DNA of 64,000 bases from Rhopalosiphum padi (lineage: Eukaryota; Arthropoda; Insecta; Hemiptera; Aphididae), in contig NC_083599.1 in NCBI RefSeq assembly GCF_020882245.1, positions 57,934,748 through 57,998,747 on the forward strand, written 5' to 3'. The notes under the pieces are model-generated. The model searched no databases. It saw only the letters and a program-made list of their open reading frames with translations, and was not told the DNA's origin. This document shows positions 60,810 to 64,000 of the stretch, piece after piece. How positions within the stretch are numbered: the stretch's first letter is position 1; each line of letters begins with the position of its first letter. The position numbers and the translations under genes are program-made.

Positions 60810-61239
60810 TATGTTGATCCTCTATATCATAACCACCATGCTCCTGTCGTATCTCGTTACAGGCGTAAGAAAACGCCAGAAGAGCATCAGACATGTTATT
60901 TATTAGCCTGGTCTCCACCGCAGGCATGGGTGCAGATATTCCGCGATTCATCTCATTCTGTCTATCCTTATAGGATAAAGCCGCAACAAGAGCACGTAAG
61001 CGGGTGGAGTTATAGGAATGATCTAAGTCCACGAATATCGCCTGGTCGGGAAAACGAGTTTTTACGTCAAAAGGCGAAAGGCACACCATATCCTTAAGAG
61101 AGGTAAGGGCGGCGTCGCGGTTAGCTTGCACAGCCATATTCTTAAAGGCCATTGATCTTAATGTAGCTTTAAACGTTCTAATTTCGACCCAGCCATGAGC
61201 TTCGAAGTCGAGCAATTGAGTGGTCCAACCGTACGGCAT
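60810..61239 (-). CDS. Endogenous viral element: coat protein of rod-shaped (tobamo/virga-like) type
   Basis: A minus-strand frame starts at ATG 61239, about 143 codons open before the tRNA; the frame then reads without a stop through the tRNA (to 60598). Features of the four-helix coat fold of rod-shaped plant and insect viruses are visible: an early W..I segment, a Gln/Ala-rich helix, RFPD near residue 62, then a Tyr-Asn turn and the LRALVAAL helix, D-R-N, and a last helix rich in Asn/Ala. Length matches a near-complete coat protein, truncated only at the C-terminal tail. It is intact as far as it goes. Recognition is by motif pattern only; a profile search would settle it. Confidence 0.62.
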
Positions 61240-61257
61240 TGTGTAATTAGTAGTTTG

Positions 61258-61557
61258 TCACTTCGTTCCTTTAAGTGGTTTCAATTTCGTTAACAGTTCT
61301 TTTGATGTGGACCTGGTATTAATAATTTTATTAGCTGGCGAGTTATGAGGTATAGAGAGGATTTCTATTGACGAAGAGGTATCTTCGTTATGATTCAAAT
61401 GCGGCACGATATTAAAGTACGAAGTGGATGTATCGTCGAACGATCGCAGTTCGATAGGATATTTAGAGTGTGAGTGACTAACACTGAGTGAACGATGACT
61501 CTTCACGAATATCACTGGTCGACGCGGCACGGCCGTTGATACTGTATGTTTTGACAT
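61258..61557 (-). CDS. Small ORF upstream of the coat-protein-like gene, same endogenous viral element
   Basis: 99 codons from ATG 61557 to TGA, with the next ORF starting 18 nt later on the same strand. Product is Ser/Thr/His-rich with basic ends (TSKELLTKLKPLKGTK) and no membrane segment. I do not recognise a family. Tight spacing to the coat-like ORF resembles the compact 3' gene order of positive-strand RNA viruses, so I infer it belongs to the same captured viral segment. Confidence 0.5.
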   Translation of the reverse strand: MSKHTVSTAVPRRPVIFVKSHRSLSVSHSHSKYPIELRSFDDTSTSYFNIVPHLNHNEDTSSSIEILSIPHNSPANKIINTRSTSKELLTKLKPLKGTK

Positions 61558-61651
61558 AAGTATTATTTAGATTACGGCTTGGCGGGGTAGTATGACACGG
61601 CCCTAGCGCCTGCGCTTCTCCTCAGCCGTACACACTGCCACTCTGGCCCAG

Positions 61652-61790
61652 ATAGGAGAATATCGAGGTTAAGCTGATAAGACCGCGGTGGCTTATTGTT
61701 ACGAGACTGTCACCTCAGTCTCGTGGGTCGTGGGTTCTAATCCCGTACCGTGCGTAATTTTTTCAACTTAATTCTCGATATCTCTCCTAT
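61652..61790 (+). ncRNA. tRNA-like (Pol III type) element inside an inverted repeat
   Basis: At 61684-61752 the plus strand can fold like a tRNA: an end stem CGCGGT/ACCGTG, a long anticodon-like stem ACGAGACT/AGTCTCGT (61701-61708, 61717-61724) with loop GTCACCTC, and a T-arm-like GGTTCTAATCC (61733-61743) close to box B. Around it are inverted arms of about 25 bp: ATAGGAGAATATCGAGGTTA (61652 on) and, reversed, ATAGGAGAGATATCGAGAAT (61790 back). It could be a degenerate tRNA, a tRNA-derived SINE head or a structured piece of the captured viral segment. Confidence 0.45.
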
Positions 61791-62129
61791 GACCGGCCAC
61801 ATCACGTGTGGTCGCGTCAATCTACTATCTACATATTTTTATTTATCAAGTCATTATAGACGAATTGAACTAAATTAGTTAGTAAGTACTAAGGCCGCCA
61901 TACTGAGATTTTTTAACAAAATCACAAATAACAATTAACTTCACAATATAAAATAAAAATATGTATTAGGAATATTATCATAAATGAAATATAAACCTCA
62001 TTATAGCTACGTAGTGTCACACTATCGGAGACGAGTAATGCATAACCACTATAATCCACTGACCGGATGTACAACTGTTGGCTATTTATCAATATCGGAT
62101 CAATGGTAAATTTTTGTTTATAAATATAA
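61791..62129. other. Intergenic DNA, no gene seen
   Basis: A short GTGG hairpin lies near 61795-61820 (CCACATCACGTGTGG). Otherwise nothing supported. Confidence 0.3.
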
Positions 62130-62260
62130 GTAATAATAATAATAATAATAAATTTATTGCAACATCACAAGTTTTTGCATCAAATTTTAAAATTATAAAT
62201 ACAATATTGTAGCACCTCCGGTAACCAAAACTTGTGCTGGAGGAGTAGTTCTGCAGGTAT
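62130..62260 (-). repeat. 3' end of a non-LTR retrotransposon with (TTA)n tail
   Basis: On the minus strand GTTGCAATAAA leads into TTTATTATTATTATTATTATTA (62131-62160), an AATAAA signal plus a microsatellite tail typical of I/Jockey-type LINE 3' ends. Upstream (62160-62260) is GC-richer 3' UTR-like sequence (CTCCTCCAGCACAAGTTTTGG). No coding part is attached. Confidence 0.45.
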
Positions 62261-63338
62261 AAATAGTAAAAAAAAAAATATAATATATAATATAATACTG
62301 AATAGTAGATGTATCAAACAAATGAAACAATAAACATTAGGTACACGTACTTAGTTCTATACTATAATGATGCTTACTTACAACTAACTAGAAATATAAA
62401 AATTTATACACACAATCATGATATTACTATAAATATAAAATATAGGTAGCAACTAGCAAATTACATTAAGTAGGTTCAGTAGTTGTATGTACCTATACAA
62501 CATTTAACTTACGAATGAACTTCCAGATCCGCGGGTGACCATCATAATTTCGTTACCACGGTGTACCTAAATCATTTTATTTTCTTATGTGTAAGTTAAT
62601 CAATTAAAAGTTAAAACACAGTACTAATTATTTAAACTATGCTACGTGTGAAGCTGTCTGGCTGTGATTACAATTATAATTATACGTTATTGTTGTTGCC
62701 TTGTTGGATTCAAAAAATATTAATGGGGGATTTGAATGAAATTGACGAAGCTTAATCTTTGAGCACTGATGGTAAAACCTATTGCCTACCTTGGTCAAAA
62801 TATGACAATATAATTTTTAAAATCATAGGACAAAAAGAAGATTTTAAAAGTTTTCAAAAATATAATGTTCGGTGTAAATATTGTAAATCGTCTTAATTAG
62901 TAATAATTACTAACAGCAGACATAAAGATTAGTTCCAATTTATTAAAGCACTATTATCGAGGTATTAGCTAAATACGTTATTTAATTGTATTAAAAAATA
63001 TTTTTATAGGTCTACATAATTATGATACCTATATATTTTTTAAATTTAAATAGGCAGGTACCTCATATCTATGTATTGCATGCCTCATGCAATATACCTA
63101 CTACCCATATTATGTTATAAGCTATAAATTAATCAGACAAAAAAAAAATATATTAAAAGTAGTTTTTTCATTAAACTGTTTTGTATGGTAGCCTATATAT
63201 TTTTGGTTAAATTAATGGGAAGAATTACTTGAATTATTAACAGTACCTACTATAGCTATATTTAAATATTAATACACTATAATTTAGTTGTATAGGTTTA
63301 ACTATTTAGTTTTGTATTTTAATATTTTATTGATTTAG
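62261..63338. other. AT-rich intergenic DNA with a zinc-finger scrap
   Basis: The plus strand at about 62760-62897 reads STDGKTYCLPWSKYDNIIFK then KYNVRCKYCKSS before TAA, which resembles the BED-type finger at the start of hAT transposases (W.KY...F, KC..C). No other piece is attached. Low confidence. Confidence 0.3.
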
Positions 63339-63587
63339 ATGCAACATAAAAATGTTTGGACATTATCACTGCAGATAATGAATAAATTTGTTCAAACCAA
63401 ACTTGAGAAAAAAAGTGATAGTAAAGAATGTGTCAATGACAACCTAGATTTAAATAATGAATTGGAGATGAATGAAATAAAGTCCAAAGTTATTACGATA
63501 TTAGATTTCTCTAAAAGATGTTCTTCAGTTTCTCAAAGTAAGAATGGTCTTAAGCATGCTATTAAAAAAATTAAGTATATATTATAA
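63339..63587 (+). CDS. Short ORF, possibly a terminal exon
   Basis: The plus-strand frame follows a plausible acceptor (tttattgatttag|ATG) and runs 82 codons to TAA. Lys/Asn/Ser-rich, with no recognised domain. It may be linked to the zinc-finger scrap upstream at 62.8 kb as part of one decayed transposase, or be chance. Confidence 0.25.
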   Translation: MQHKNVWTLSLQIMNKFVQTKLEKKSDSKECVNDNLDLNNELEMNEIKSKVITILDFSKRCSSVSQSKNGLKHAIKKIKYIL

Positions 63588-64000
63588 AGTATTTACCTTC
63601 CTAAATATGTTTATTAATCATTATCCATTTTATATTATTAATTTATTAACTTAATTTGAATATAATTTATAAAAAATAGATATAGATGTGTATTATCGTT
63701 ATTATTATAATGTTAATTTATAACACTGAATTGAAAAAAAAAGTATTCGAAAAATATTTGGAATACTTCATAAAAAGTATTTCAAATATTTGGGAATACT
63801 ATTATCATAAAGCCTTACGCAAGTCTGGTCTTTTTTAATAACATTGCAAACCATATAATTTTGTTTATGTGGTAATAAATATATCAACTAGAACTTTCCT
63901 GAAGCTTCCTGATTATGGTTAAAATGAATTATTCGTTGAAGGCTTAGAAAACCCACATTGAATTATCTATATAAGTATAACAGGCTCTCCTGCCTCGTTG
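63588..64000. other. AT-rich end of window with a palindromic repeat
   Basis: 63741-63800 contains AAAATATTTGGAATACTT and its approximate inverse AGTATTTCAAATATTTGGGAA, forming a hairpin. Similar A/T palindromes occur at termini of insect hAT-like MITEs. No target duplication was found. Confidence 0.35.

Noticed and set aside
1..64000. CRISPR arrays, bacterial operons or integrated endosymbiont genes
   Set aside because: No regularly spaced repeats of CRISPR type, no ribosome-binding-site-led gene clusters and no bacterial protein families; all evidence is eukaryotic.

Overview
The window looks like insect, and most probably aphid, nuclear DNA. It is strongly AT-rich, full of short (TA)n, (ATT)n and GGTACCTAC-type runs, has short introns with canonical GT/AG sites of about 70 bp, and its readable proteins are almost all insect-type transposable-element proteins. 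The aphid assignment is inference from overall texture and repeat families; no species can be named from the sequence alone. No complete conventional host protein gene was found, but there is one intact tRNA-Asp gene.

Layout. 1-12.8 kb is mostly unassigned AT-rich DNA with a few CpG-denser islands, a 29-bp miniature element (7126-7154) and a 512-bp-period direct repeat (9.0-9.7 kb). 12.8-19.1 kb holds a decayed pogo/Tigger-type transposase, a 305-bp fold-back MITE (14684-14988), one candidate host coding exon (16887-17024) and a FLYWCH/MULE scrap. 19.1-22.1 kb is a piggyBac element with an apparently intact two-exon transposase (about 660 aa) and palindromic subterminal repeats. 22.8-29.05 kb is a composite: an R1/Jockey-type non-LTR retrotransposon whose pieces (5' UTR, ORF1, reverse transcriptase) are separated by a degenerate second piggyBac element and a 378-bp tandem repeat. 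29.1-29.9 kb carries unidentified broken ORFs.

30.0-31.2 kb (minus strand) holds the most striking gene: a five-exon frame joining a THAP zinc finger, the C-terminal region of a P-element transposase and a gag-type CCHC zinc knuckle, with phases matching at all four introns. It lacks the catalytic core, like the internally deleted KP repressor versions of P elements. 32-39 kb is repeat-rich intergenic DNA. 39.1-44.1 kb is a two-gene unit (a multi-exon DUF4806 protein plus a 717-aa CACTA/Transposase_21-like protein); decayed relatives recur at 50.0-50.9 and 54.6-56.8 kb, the last split by a 1487-bp hAT element with a perfect 8-bp target duplication.

56.9-60.7 kb has two related Mutator-like (MULE) elements only 40 bp apart, both with target duplications and with termini built from repeats of a GGTAARTTGRGTCCC-like motif. 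The first keeps an intact FLYWCH + MULE transposase. 60.7-61.8 kb is the second striking locus: two intact ORFs, the second resembling the rod-shaped-virus (tobamo/virga-like) coat protein fold, reading directly into an intact tRNA-Asp gene and preceded by a tRNA-like hairpin. I interpret this as an endogenous viral element. The rest to 64 kb is LINE-tail and decayed transposon sequence.

Taken together the window is a transposon-dense accessory region where elements nest in each other. Two loci (30.0-31.2 kb and 60.7-61.8 kb) are candidates for new fused or captured genes.
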